From contig BSDZ01000008.1 of the NCBI GenBank assembly GCA_030268105.1, positions 4,216,001 through 4,280,000 of the forward strand: 64,000 bases of DNA. Reading direction: 5' to 3'. Position numbers and translations under genes: made by a program. Below, in pieces: positions 1 through 13,700 of this stretch. Source of the stretch: Volvox africanus. Its lineage: Eukaryota > Chlorophyta > Chlorophyceae > Chlamydomonadales > Volvocaceae. Position 1 is the first letter of the stretch; every line of letters begins with the position of its first letter. Under the pieces are notes generated by a model. The model was given only the letters and a program-made list of their open reading frames with translations. It was not told the DNA's origin and ran no database searches.

Positions 1-479
1 CAACTAATTACCAGAGTCAGCACGTGCCTTCCGTTTCAACAGCACACCTGTGATCCGGTGTACAACCATGCACACATGTCGCCATTCACCAGAAACAGCT
101 CCGCAAGTACAGACAGCGCCTCAGGATGAATGCGTCGGCTTATGGTGTGAACCTTGCCCTTGCGCAGCATGCACCAGGGGGTCAGGGGCTCGAACCTATC
201 ATCGGGGCCTGAGCCTGCACCAAGATAGCGATAGTGCCCTCAGCGCATCATCCACGGAGGCATACTCATTCAATCATACCGCACTCGGCCGGACAATGTT
301 TTCCGGCAATTAATTATTTTGCAACCGATTCAGACTATAACCATAAACGGGCAGATACAAAGGACCAACGTGGATACATCTCTCTCACCTGCGTCACCAG
401 AGTCTGTCCGACTATGACTGCCACCGCCGCTCGGTCCAGCGCGCACCTGCTGTGTCACGTCGCCTGGGGATTCTGTTCA

Positions 480-3400
480 TTATCGCAGACACGATTGCGT
501 TAGCGAGCAGTTGCGAGGGATAACTATCGAGATATTAGACAGACCGTAGTTAGCAAATAACCTAGTAAAGCATCTAAGTTCACCTTGTGCCTGCCCCGAG
601 ACCATGCCGCGTGGCGTAAGGGCTGCGGCTGTTCCGGCTGGATTGTTACCGCTCCCCGAGGCCACCCGTAGCTCCAGGCCCGCAGATCCGCGATAGTAAT
701 GCATCGAGTTGGCGCCTTGTGCCGTAGGCCCCATTGATAAGCTATGCGAGGAAGGCCCGCTGCCTGGCTGGAAGGTGGTGCTTAGGGACTCGGACGACAA
801 TCGGCCAGAGGATGGGACCGGCGGGCGATCCCATGTCGTCGACCGTGTGTTGTGGTCAACGTAGAAGATGCGATTTGTGGTTTTGTCGATCTTGGCCTCC
901 CAACCCTACCAGAGGAAGAAAATTGTCAATCTCAATCTTGAATTGCAAACCAGTCCCAGTTTAGGACAATATGGCCAGGCCTCAAGATGAGTTAACTCCG
1001 GGCTTCTAGGATATTGCCAGCGCGGACAAGCTAATGGTTGTGTTTGCTTAACCCAACGCTGTCATGATGCCTTACCGGCGGCAGTGGAAGCCCGTCGGGC
1101 GCAATAGCAAGTTTCCGCTGCAGGGCGTCAGCTGGTGCGGCAGTTGAAGGGCCTGCTTGTGAGAGCTGTTGCCCCGGGGCAGATGGAGGGCGGTGCAACG
1201 GCGACACGGTCCCCAAGCTGCTGATGGTAGGCGTGGAGGTCCCGGATGGGCTTGGGCATGAGGACGCGATGGCCCCACGCAATGGACTGCGCCCGTCGCC
1301 AACAGCCAACGGCTGGATCATCGTGGTCAGACCAGTGGCCACCTGCAACCGTGCAAAACCTGTAATTGATTTTTGGAGTGGCAAACGCTACGGCTTTCGT
1401 GGAAGTGACACCACTTTCAAGACATTTATCTTCGTGTAGGGACCTCTGATAAATAACCGCGAGAAAACGTAGGAAAACGTAGAAAGTGCGAGGAACTGAT
1501 CGTTCTAACCTGGGTACCATCCTGGATTGGCGTTAACAAGCCGTCATCCCAAAAAGCGCATCCCACGGGAGAGGTGTGGCCCACGGAAAGGTATCATTTC
1601 ACACCCTCATGAGCCAGCCAAACACTTTAGCTTAATTCCTCTTCCGTGCGTTGTTCTCACAACAAGTAGTAGTCCTTTGTGCGCCTTCCGTACCCGGGCT
1701 CTTGAATCCCACATTCTGTCCGCCCATAATGCACCTGCTTCCCGATCTTCTCAAACATGGCCCCGGCAGTATTGCCCCGAGCGCTCAAGCCAGCCGGAAA
1801 GAAGCTATTGCTAGTCCCTGTCTGGAGCGCGGTAGCTCCATACGAAGATGAGGTGCTGCCTCCTGTGTTGCCGGCGTACGGGGTGCTATTGCTGGGAACC
1901 GGCACTTGTAGCTGCAAGCCGCCTCCTACCGTCCCACCGACGCTAGACATGGCTGTGTTAGAACCAGCAGTGCCAGGTCGCATCATAGTCCGCGGATCGC
2001 GACTCCCCCGGGCTAGTTGCAGCGCCACCTGGTCACTGGTTGGCCGCGTGCGTGCGATTGCAATGTCCAGCTCCCGGCACTGCTCTATTAACACCTGCGG
2101 ATGCCAGACAACTAGTTACAAACCAGGAATGTGAGGCTTTCCATAGTTAGCCTGCTGTGTAAAAGTCACATTGCCAAGATAGGTGTACACCCGCATCAAT
2201 AATTCTACTCACAATAGGCAATCCTTAGTTCCCGCACCTGCACCGCGCCGAAGAACGAACCAACGTTGGTCCGATCCAAGGAATCTGCGCAGTTATACCG
2301 CGTCACACCGCGCTGCTGCCGTATCCAATGTGCCCTCCAGCCAACACCCGCCGCAGATACCCGCGGGCCCACAATGCCTGTACCATCGTACGTCTGCGTC
2401 GCCCCAACTCCTGGCAATGTGAGGATGCGTATGCACATGCGCCGAGAGTCTTATTATGTTATTAATGCTTCGACAGGTTAGGTGCCGGATAGGCATACAG
2501 TTGTCAGATGGTGCGATCCAGCTACATTTGCTGCGGGTTAGGAAGTCAACGAATATAATTAGGGCCTACCTTTATCGAAGCAAACTTCGGTATGGTCGGG
2601 CCCAATCTTTTCCAGGGTTCCAAGAGCGAAGCCATGCGCTGGCAGAATGTCCTTCACCTATAAAACGCGCGGGCATGCAAACGAGTCACTTCCCCATGAG
2701 CATTCGCAATGCATGACATTACGCTGCGCAACTCGTCCGCATCTTTGTGATAACCACGTAAAGAACCAGTGGCATCTTAAGGGCGCGCGGACCGCAATGC
2801 GCACCCGCACCGGCCGTAACACCGAAACGTCCACAGAAATGGTGATCTGCGCAGCGCAAACAACCCGTCCCACTGACCGTGTTCCAGAAGGCTTCCACAA
2901 TGCCCATATGGCCCAGCTGTTTGTCCATTTCATGCCAATCCAGGGCGATGTACGTCAGGTTCATACCATGCTCCTTTCGGAGCTGGGCGACCACCTGCAC
3001 GAAGCCAGGTGGATGTGCCTTCATTGCCTTGAGAAAAACATTGAATGTATGCAAGCTCGTGACGCAAGAAATTGTCCAAAACAGCCCCAATCGATATCGA
3101 CCATGAAGTCGCTGACCTCAGGTGGGTTTAGGAGGGCAGGCAACCAGACCCCGATCACTTAAGTGACAATATTGTCTCCCAAGCCGCACACAAGTCTGTC
3201 GCACGCCACGCCGACGTGATATTCGGTGCGACCGACTGTCCTCCGGACACCTCCCTTATAAAGTTTTACCCGACACAACACGATAGCCAACCTTTGGACG
3301 TGTCAAACTCATGCCCGGAACCTCACTCCGACCACACAACAACTGCAGCATGTTCCTATAGCTTCTCCCAAATGCTTGTATCCTTAAATATCATTTTGTA

Positions 3401-6400
3401 TTGCCGTGGAACATTCCAGTTCTTAAATGTGCCCAAGGGCATGGCTGTGGAGCTCTCCCCTTCGGCCCACAGCAAATACTCACAGCAAATCGCATATCAG
3501 AACTGCCTCAGGTCCAGCCAGATGCAAGATGATGTATTGTATGGAAATATTTTGCTGGTTCGTCGCGTCAATTGATGTTTGTTGGACTTCTGGGACTCCC
3601 GCCACACAACAGTTTCCAGTTCCTCATAACACCCTTTAGACGGGTTCTCACGAAATCTAGGAGTACTTACGAAATCAAATGCAGACGCCAACTTCGCCTC
3701 GGACCGATCCCTGTCGGGAAGGCCCTTGCGTAACAGGCTCACGAAAGTCACCGGTACGTGCCGGGAGGGCTCTCCATCAGCTCCGGCGACGGGTGGATCC
3801 GGGTCTAGCTGTGGATTGGGCGTATACCGCTCCTGCAGGCGGCGAACATACCTGCACACAGGATATTTATGACCAAGCATGCAGAGACAATAAATATCGC
3901 AGCAAACAGCGTGACCCGACTTTGGATGCCGGCCGCCATCCAGACAACTTGTCCCATGCAAGCAGAGACATAAGGACGTTCAGTCGGCACCATATATATC
4001 CGCGAAGGCGATGGACCTGCACCCGTTGTTCCGATACATGTTGCAGGCTACCTGACACCTGCATCTTCTCGTGTGCTGCTTACCGCTTCGAACCCTTGAA
4101 GGTGCTGTGCGGCCGAATCTTAATCTCCGCCTCCCCGATCCCATTGTTCTTTATGCTAACGCCCCACCACAAGGGCGCGCTGCCACGCCGCCAGGTGTAA
4201 CGGCTCCACAGGAGAAGACTGCCATCACGTTGTTGCTGCCGCCAGATGACCTGTCAACGGAGTGCACCCCAGTAGGTGTAGATCGGCCGGATACCAAAAA
4301 TGGATGTAAAATGTTGCGTGGAACCCGCTGCATCCGAACAAAGCAATCCGGTCAGAAAGCGATGCCCACGCATTACATGAGGATTTGTTACCAGAGCTTC
4401 GTATTGACTGTTCTGTGAGCAAACTGTACTACTATTCGTACGCCATTCGGTTGCAATTTTCCTTGTCCAGAATCGTGCCAAGGGCTAGTGAATAGTGGAT
4501 AGGCGCATGGAAAAGCCACAGGATGGCCGAACGTGTGCCGTGCATTTTCACACCGGGCACCCAAAAATCGTCATGCTAGTGATGCAAGTGCTGGGGTCGT
4601 GATCAGTTGACTCGAAACACGGGACATGACAAGGTTCGCATGGTCACTGAGATGCACTGAGATTATCATGAGCAAGATTGTCCGATCCGGCTCGTCTTGG
4701 AAGGTTGTTAGGATGTGAGCAGGTGCACAGATCATTGCATCACAGATCACATATCACTGGAGACCACATCTACGCGATCAGTTGGGACACCTCCTTAGGA
4801 ATCCCGAAAGATACAGGGTGCATTACAATATTTGCTGCTTAGGCGGGGATCGCATGTGGTACAAGCTAAATATCAAATCCAAATATTTTGGCAATTCGCC
4901 ACCGGACGTACTTGCTCAACTTCCAGCTCGTTGCCTGGCTCTGCGTAATCGTTCAATCCACGCGCCTTGTAACGTGGGCCCGGGTGCAGGCAGCCGCGGC
5001 GGCTGATACAGGCCACCCAGTACTTAGCATTATCGAAGTCCTCTAGCAAACGTGACTCGCATAGGCCCTGCATCAAACATAAGCCTGCAATCACAGCCTA
5101 ACGCTGGCGGGAGAAGAGGTACGGACTTCCTTCCAAATCATATCTTTTCCTGTTTGTTATTGCTGTCTGCGTTTGTTTCTTCGCGACAGATCATACACCG
5201 ATTCCAAAAACTCAGACCTTGCATGTTTGGCCCACCTGGAGGAGAGGCGGGCACAAGTGGTCAAGCCCGAGGTTCCGAAAAGGAGCCGACATCCACCGAT
5301 TCCAGACGAAATCCCAGCTGGGATCCTTAATGGCACGGTATGATGGGAACGGCCGCGTAATGTCCAGAGTGTCACACAGGAAGTGTGCCCCTGGTAGGCA
5401 GGGATCAGAAAACACGTGTCAGGACAAGCCATCGCAAATGTGAATATATTCAAATTGCATGCGTGCGAACCTCAACAATCGCCAGGAACACAGTCCAGGA
5501 CAAAGGAATCGGATATCCTTGCCTTAATCGTAGCTCTGCCTTACCGTCCACGGGGAAGGACAACAGCCTTTCGATTCCCTTCTCAATTTCGTCCTTCATC
5601 GCCTTCTCATCTTTTGCCCCAGCCTCCGGTGCCTGTTACGAACGCGTAGCAATTCTGGTATTCTAGAAATTCATAAAGCTTGCTCGGCAGTAATAGCTGG
5701 AAAATTATCTTGCATTAATGAGCCGCTGTTGCCCTTCTTATATACCCCATTCGAGGCCTTGAAGCAGAAACCCATGCACTGACCAAAGGCCCCTCCGAGC
5801 ATGCTATATGCTGCCAGGCCCTCGAATGTTCCTCCGTGAAATCAACTGCACCATACCTGGACAGATTGCATTGACAAGTTTATTTGCAGCGGGATCTTGA
5901 GCCAATGGGATTTCGTCACGGTCTTGACTTCATGGTTACCAGGTAAGACGGCCGACACCCGAAACTTCTCAGCGACGAGGACAAGGCCCCATGGCCCAAT
6001 GACTACGTACCCCAAGATGTACGGTGCAGTCGCGAGGATCTGCATGCACATGCATATGCACGATTTGGCATAAGCGACCCCATACACGCGGCGGCCACAA
6101 CTACCTGCAGACCCATTGGGTGTCATAGAAAATACCTGAATTGGTCCATCCAATGCTCGGAGATACGCAAGGGCAGCGATCTGCACGCATCGTCAAACAG
6201 GAGTCCTCAACCGGGGGCTCGTGACACAGCAACAACAGTGCAACCCCAAGTACCTCGGAGTCAAATATGTCCTGGTCTTTTGTCTTCGTAAAATGAAGCT
6301 TTCCAGAGTGCTGCGCAATGCGTAGCACGTGTGTTAAGCACCTGCCGTCAACAAGAGGAAAGGAAGTTGCCAATGTTGTGGTAAAAGCTGAGACTTTAAG

Positions 6401-6523
6401 GCTGAAAAGCTCAAATTCGCACCGTCCAAAGCCCCTTGCTACAACATGATAGCGCTGCTTGACCGTGCTGTGAACCAGCAGCACTCGGCCATTCTCAGGT
6501 GCGCTGGGGCTTGAGGCGCTCAT
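480..6523 (-). CDS. SAC9: SAC9-like phosphoinositide phosphatase with WW domain (3' end outside window or unresolved)
   Basis: Removes phosphates from phosphoinositides at membranes, by family. Seen: start ATG at 6523. Exons 6254-6523, 6136-6180, 5857-6039, 5545-5632, 5236-5390, 4912-5067, 4084-4250 and 3671-3851 join in frame. Then come a segment ending near 2878, exon 2238-2410, 1735-2094, 1076-1342, and an exon from 905 down to about 480. SAC-domain marks in order: [26 protein letters not shown], the plant-SAC9-like [25 protein letters not shown], and the catalytic CX5R loop [10 protein letters not shown] near 2290. The WW domain follows, split by an intron: LPLPP at 1076, then [20 protein letters not shown] and TTWDRPP below 905. 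This order (SAC, CX5R, WW) is that of plant SAC9, which has several hundred more residues; those must lie left of the window or be unresolved. The join between 2878 and 2410 is not phased. Family call is firm; exon ends near 3 kb and below 500 are not. Confidence 0.88.
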
Positions 6524-7486
6524 CGCCTACTTTCCTGCAGGGCGCTATGCCCTGACCAGAGCATCAACACGTCATAATGGCATATCGGTTAGTGACTGCC
6601 TCGCAGGCAAGCTATAGTATTCACAACAACAGGTTACGTGAGCTAAAAGTGACTCAAGTTAAATGCAGTCAGAGATGAGCAATCTGCATGCTTCAACCTC
6701 ATGCTGAACGGCCGTGGTCCAGTGGCACGGAGTGAGAACGGACACAACCGTACTACATTGTTGCAGTCCTGCCCGCAAGGGACTGAGGTTAAAAATGATT
6801 GTTTAATATGGTATTAAGTTTATTTGGAAATTACTTGTTGAACAAAAATTGAAAGTTATAGCTTTATATGATTGGACTGTATGGAACCAAGGGCCCGCCC
6901 AGCACCCGCACGCTGATTCCAGCGGACCGCAGACTTGTGAGCTACCAGTCATATGTTACATAATACGGCAATGTTGAAACTGGTTTGCTGAATAGACCGC
7001 TTCAGACTAGAAACTCGGTTAAAGTTGCAACTGAACTGTCGATAGCAACGCGAATCCCTGGCATGAGCATTTGCAAAAGTGGTAGTTAAATAACTATATT
7101 GTGGTGTTTTCGGAGTCACAGTGTGCTTAACAGACACTCGAACGGCAAGCAGTTTTCACGCAGTATGCCATGTCCAACCAGGGGACAAGCTTGGTATTGC
7201 CGGGCTTTTGAACCACACTTACTATATACCTTCACGCACGCGCCAATATACCAGATTCGTATGCGCACGACACGATGCCGCAGGGTGCCATCTGGAGGGG
7301 TCTGGAGGGGCCCTCGCCCAAGTATAGCCAAACACCACTGCATTGCGGTGCATTATTGCGCAGTTTTCCGCCATGGAAATCATTACAAGGATGACTAGCG
7401 CAGACTCCCTTGGGAAGGGCAAGGGCCCTAAACATGTGCCCCTGGGACCCGGTCCTCCAAGCGCCACCGCCGGACAAATCTCCGAC

Positions 7487-7556
7487 GTGCCCATCCCCTG
7501 GGCCACGAACGCTTAACATTAACCTGCCCATCCCCTGGGCCACGAAGGCTAACCAC
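7487..7556. repeat. Two-copy direct repeat
   Basis: The 20-mer CCCATCCCCTGGGCCACGAA occurs twice, about 50 bp apart, each time followed by a near-identical GCTTAAC or GCTAACC. It looks like a local tandem duplication in the TOP2 downstream region. Confidence 0.75.
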
Positions 7557-7714
7557 AACACCGTTATGATATCCAAACTTCCCCAAGCTTTGAAGGGAAA
7601 CAACTGCATGGTTAAATAGATGCACACTTTTTTCCATGCAATTTGTTGCCTACCAAACTCGCTCGTATTATCCATAGCTGTGGTCCTTTAGAGCCATTGT
7701 CAATCTACCAAACA

Positions 7715-7719
7715 TTACA
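7715..7719 (-). terminator. Poly(A) signal TGTAA for TOP2
   Basis: TGTAA on the minus strand, about 45 nt past the TOP2 stop codon at 7762-7764. TGTAA is the common cleavage/polyadenylation signal of green algae. The position fits; the motif is short, so chance cannot be excluded. Confidence 0.55.
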
Positions 7720-7761
7720 CCCGAGGTATCCCAAGTTTGGACGATAAGCCATACCCAACTC

Positions 7762-10700
7762 TCAGTCCGAAATGACCTCGAAGTCACTGTCCTTATCAGC
7801 TTCACTGCTTTCTTCGCTGTTTTCTTCGCTGCTGCTGACAACGTACGTCACCTTGGCTGCTGCTGCACGCCTTGTGCGCTGGGGCCGCTCCTCGGGGACG
7901 GTAGGCATGGACCCCATGCCAGCGGCCTCGGCTGCAGCCGTGCGGGAGAGAGCTTTCATCCCCAGCGGTGAAGGCCCGGTACGGCCTTTCTTGCCCTACA
8001 GGTGGGATACCATTACCGAAATGGTAAAATCGAGGAAGAATGCTGGAGGGTCAACTGGGCGTTGCTTTTAGATGACATATCGTGCATCCTGCTATCTTCT
8101 TCATAGGCCGCGCCATAGTGCCTGGCATGTGACAAAATAAAACATAAAACACAAATAAAATAAAACATAACATTATTATTGCTTTAGAGCAGATTGAGCT
8201 CTTTTGGTTTACGGGGTCGATATTTGAAGGTCCTATACTATAAATCCTGATGTCGAACAACTTAGACGGTTTAAGCAGAGGTCGAAACGTTACGTCACCT
8301 TTGGAGCCACAGCTGGAGATGGTGCGGATAGCTCAAATGTCTCCTCATCGCTCATGGAATCCTCATCAATATCTTCCTCCTCCGACTCTGGCCCCTTGGC
8401 GGCGGCACCCTTCCGCTTCACTGCGGGAAACATACAGCCAGAGTTAATAGCTTTGGGATTTCACAGGAGAAAGGGACTCAGCCCTGGAATTTTAACTTCA
8501 AAATGGTCCATCCTAAGGAGGTAAGACTGACGCTCACCAGGCTGCTTCGTGTTGGGCTGCTTGCCTCGGCCCTTGGCAGCGGCTGCCTTCACAGCAGGTT
8601 GCTTCTGCACAAAAGTAAATGACGAAGGTTGACTGGAAAGCGGCTGATGGACTGCCTCCGGTACATTAAAACAGGTATAACTTACTGTGCCAGGCGCTGT
8701 CTTTACACCCGGCACGGGCGAGCTGACTTCATCGTCATCCACAGGGCCGCTCGCTAATAGCTTGGATGCCACCAGGCCACCTGGCTTTCCGAGGTTCAGC
8801 TGTGTTTGCATGCGACCTGCCACATAGATGCCATGAGTCCAATTATTATCACAATTTAAAAATGACCACCCGATCCATTGCAAGAATGGCTATCGATTGC
8901 GATGAGGACCGTCCCCGAACACCAATGCCGCCAGCCTACACACTACCTGCAAGGCGAGCGGCCAGTCCTGCAGCTTCTGGATCTGCCTGGTTTTGACTGT
9001 CATCCTGACTTTGCTGCTCGCTGCCTTGCGAGCTGGCTGGAAGTAGAGTAGGCTTCCGGCCGCGGCCTGCCACTGCTGGCTTTGGCAGCCGCGCCATAGG
9101 CGCTTTGCCTACGGGCTGCTCGTCGCCTTCTGAGTCTCCGGACTGCCTCGGTTCCATGTCTTCATCACTGACCACCACCTGTTTACGATTGGCAGCTCTG
9201 GCCCCAACAGCCTTGCGGACAGGCGCACGGGCAGGGGGTGGAGCTTCTCTGACTGACTTGATAGCCGCTGTTGCCTTGTCTGCAGCATTGGGCTTCAAGG
9301 CTGATACATCTGATACAGGATTCAGATCCTTTACGGCTGCAAATGGCGCTTTGGGTTTCGGATTTGCACGCTGAGCCGGTGCTGGCTTGCGCTTTACTTC
9401 AAAATCTGAGTCAGAGTCCACATCCGAAACTTCATCATCTGACTGGACCTTCTTTCCGGCCTTTTTCCGGCCTGCGGCGGCGATGCGTCCTTTGGCTCCC
9501 TGTGAAATGGAGAATGTGATGTGAGCCATAAACCAGCCGCATCTTGAGAACCGCAAATATTAGCTTACCGTCACGCGGCCCGTCTTGGCCTCAAGCTGTT
9601 TTCGCTTGGCCTCCTCCATTTGTGCATTTTCGGCATCCTCCCATGCGATGTATGCCTGTTGGTGGATGACCAACAACAAACCGCGTTAACGAAAATGCAT
9701 AGTTCACTTAATGATTCTTTCAAACCAGGGACAGAGTTATCCGACTCACTGCTTCAAAAGCATCAAGGTCTTCAGCCCACATCTGCCGCCCGGTGATACT
9801 CGACAGATACTCGACACGCGCTGCAGCTTTCGCAGCCTCCGCCTGAAGCGCCGCGATCTTCTCTAACGTCAAGCTGTGGATAGACATGGACAGCAGGTAC
9901 TCATAACCTGGCCTTGCTACCCCGCTGTCCTGGTCGTTGTCATCCTCTACATCAGCGGGAACTCCGTAAACCTGCCAAGCAATGACAAACTTATCGAAGT
10001 CATACGAAAAATAACCATCAGTGCCGACCACAAAATCTCCGCTTACAAACAAAACAGCACCACATGGATTTTCAGGACTGGGTCTTCAGTTGCGCCCGAG
10101 TTGTGAAAAGACTTACCTTCACAATGGCATTCGTCTTGCTCATGCGGTCGAAGCCCTGGGCTTCAAGGTCCCGCTCCACGTCCACCCGCTTGCGGTTACG
10201 AACCTCCAGCTTCTCGTGCACGACCGCTAGGATAAATCGCACCTTATTGTCGGCGCGCTGCTGGTCCATCTGAGCGAACTGTAAAACACAGGCAACATCG
10301 TGTGACAAGTTACGAATTTGACGGAGATAACCGGGCGGCACCTAGACAACACTTACACGAAGCATGGCAATACGGCGTTTCTCGTAATACTCGAGGCGCA
10401 AGTCAAAGAACTCGGCTATAATTGCCTCCGGGGTCTGGTAGTGCTTGATTACACCGTCCTTGTCGAACAGCATCATATTGCCTGCGGGTATTGTATTTAC
10501 GTTCCAGTGCCGTGAGATCATGCACATTACGGAGTGAGAGCCTAGCAATTGACCCTAATGGAGTCATGATTCTATCCCTTAACAAGGAGCCCAGATTCCA
10601 AAACGGTAAAGGCTTTTAGGCCCAACAACTGACAAGGCGTCTGGAACGTGGTGGCCTTGGTACACCTACTTGTTGCGATCTTAGTTTGCAGCTTGAACTT

Positions 10701-13700
10701 CGCCTCCAGGCCACCAGGAACGGCCAGCAACTCGTCTAATTTGCCCGGGAGAAGCTCCACCACGAAGTGGACGTTCGAGTCCGAGTGGTGCTCGTGATAA
10801 TCAGAGATCAACGGAGACTCGTCCTGGAAAGCATGGAGTCACACAAGGCCTAGGACACCGCATATAACCATTCTTACCCTTCCTGCTGTGTGCACTGTTA
10901 CATTATTTCATGAGTGCTGAACTAGGACAAGTCGGTACCTCAATAATTTGGGGATGAGCTAACAAGCATGGTATGGCTCACACCTTGTCCTGAGGACGAA
11001 GCAAGCTCTCCAGGAACTCCTTATAGTCCTGTGTCCACCTGCGGACCGGAAGCTCCGTGATTTCAATGGTGTTAGGACCGGTCTGCATACAACGATGTAG
11101 GGAGGCCATACCAGGTTAGCGTGTTTTCAGCTATTGAGTGCCACGACACGGACCGTACCTGGGCAACCAGGCCCCCAACGATGTACGATCGTGAGCCAGA
11201 CTTGTGCGGTACCTCGGTAATAATGCCGGTGAAGCCACGGTACCTGCATGGATGCCACCATTTTATTTGGAAACTTTCAGCTGTAGATTTGCTAAATAGT
11301 GATACAAGGTAATCTGTTTTTCGAACACGGACTTACCAGGGATGCAGAGGCACCTGCTCCTCTCCGTTCAGCAAACGCCTGTTGTTCAAGTAAGCACAAC
11401 TTTAAAAGTTGTCTATAATAGCCAAGTTAAAACATTCCGAGCATGCTAACCTCAGGTTCGCAATAACGTCACGAGGATCATAATTGGGGATTGAGGTGCT
11501 CCAGCCAGTGCCAATGCCCTCCGCGCCATTCACCAAGACAGTCGGCAGAACTGGCATATACCTGCAACAACAAAATCCTTGTCAGGTGCACGATTGGACT
11601 TTGGGATAGTGACATTAAACCATTGCATTGCGCATCCTAACAGGCGCCAGAAAATTATGGTCAGCACGCAACTAAATGACGGACTCACCACTCCGGCTCG
11701 ATGCTTTGACCCTCCTCATTAAGGTACTTCAGCAGAACGTCATCGTTTTCATTGAATAGATGACGAGTCAACTTTCCAAGGCGCGTATAGATATAACGTG
11801 CGCTGGCAGCATCTTTTCCACCTTGTAGGCGTGTGCCAAACTGACCGCTGGGGTGCAGCAGATTGATGTTGTTGCTTCCCACGAAATCTTGGGCAAGGTT
11901 GACAATAGTACTGGCTAAACTCTGCTCGCCGTGATGATAAGCAGAATGTTCGGCAACATAGGCCGACAGTTGAGCCACCTGTAACAATGTGCCACCACTA
12001 CCTCAAGGGATGAATGCCCTCACAAGTTGCTGTTACAGATGGACCTTGCCTTAATGTCTTTTTTTAGGTTGCGCTTGAAGCACGCGAACAAAATCTTGCG
12101 TTGCCCCGGCTTAAGGCCGTCCAGCATTGACGGAATTGAGCGATCCAAATCGGCGCGGGAGAAGAGGATCAACTCCTGCAGCATTAATGGTTTTTTTTAA
12201 ATAAAAATAAAAGGATTCATGGTGAGAGTTGCTTTGTAGGATGGGAATGAACTGTCAAGATACTGTTAATAATACTACCAACTGCGTAACGGTCAGCAGC
12301 AGCGGTGTACATCAACTGAACGTATTGGGAGTACCTTGTTGATGAAATCCGCGAACGAAATTTTATCAACTGATTGATCCAGGTAAGTTCCCGGAACGAA
12401 GTTGCTCAGCCAGTCTTTCCGGTCGTCCACGCGCTTCTTGCTAAAGGCCAGCTCGATGGCATCTCCATCCTCGTCGCCTGAGTAGGTAAGGATAACCACA
12501 TATTAGCTCATGGCAGACAGTAAAATTAAATGAAGATTTCGCGTACTTACCTGTCCATACGAATTCCTTTCGGTGCTGATGTAGCCGCGAGAAGTAATCC
12601 TGCGCTTCCTGCTTGGTTGAGGTACCCAGACCCTTATAGTACTTAATCTCCCATCCACTGATATTATTATCCATGCTCTCCTTCCATGCCTCGTACTCGG
12701 GTATGGTATAGAAAACCTTGGTCTCGCGGCCACGGCGTGCCTGAATATAAGACAACCCAGGCGCAGTTTAACTTATGGTGGTATCGTGCCTGCGGCTGAT
12801 TATTGCGTAGGCCCACATTTCCATTATTGCGTAGGCCCAACGATAATTACCTTCTCCTGCGATCATCTAAGTAAGAACTTACGGTGCATGTCAGATTCAA
12901 AAGTTAAGATGTCCTCAACGGAAACCTCAAACACGCAACTGATTCCTAAAATGTCAAAAGATCCGTGTGCATTATAAGGATCAACCTCTTCGCCACTTTT
13001 ATCATGAATGCTCCCACATATCTCTGTACCCCTTATCCTCTTTTCACTCTCACGGCCCCTATGCTCCATTCAATCTTCCCCTTGCCGGTGCTGGACCCAT
13101 AGCTGTCCTCCCAATCGCACATGATCACTAAATAGTAGTGCACAATAGTGTCATACGGCATTAAATTGTGTGCACTCAAACCCACATGCCATTTGATTGT
13201 ACATTTATCGAAGCGTTCGGAACAGGGATGCTGCAGGTCTGGCGTCAATACACTTCGTCACGGGCAGTTGTGCTACACTTACCTTCACGATCGGCGTAAT
13301 GAATTCGAGCAGAAAGCCCGGGACTTTCAGCAAGGACGGATAGAAGCTGTGCATGAAGTTCATTATGAGTCCTTTGATGTGCGATCCGTCGTGATCCTGA
13401 TCGGTCATGATCATGAGGTGACCATACCTCAAGGACGATGCGTTCTCGTACACCTGCGATCAGTGGCAAGGAAAGAAGCAATAGTATACATACGGGGCAA
13501 ACATTTGCAGCGACAGGCAGCATCGTTGGCTCAGCCACCTTTAACTGCTTTGTTGTAACATGTCTTTATGTAAAAGGGACTCGCGAGTTGATGACAGATA
13601 AGGCATTAAAAAGGTTATCATGAAGGGAGGGTCCCCACACCCAGCCAGGAAAGAATCTGACTTGCGTATGATGTATACCCGCATGGCTTGATCCAATGCG

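Larger units (their letters stand above)
6524..7761. other. Intergenic space between TOP2 3' end and SAC9-like start
   Basis: No gene seen on either strand. Holds the presumed SAC9-like promoter, the TOP2 3' untranslated region, and a direct duplication of about 20 bp (copies near 7487 and 7537, core CCCATCCCCTGGGCCACGAA). Confidence 0.6.

Noticed and set aside
1..479. Small plus-strand ORFs at the left edge
   Set aside because: No motif and overlapping frames; the region is more likely intron or distal exon of the SAC9-like gene.
2647..3162. 171-aa plus ORF
   Set aside because: Antisense shadow of the SAC-domain exon ([12 protein letters not shown]) on the minus strand.
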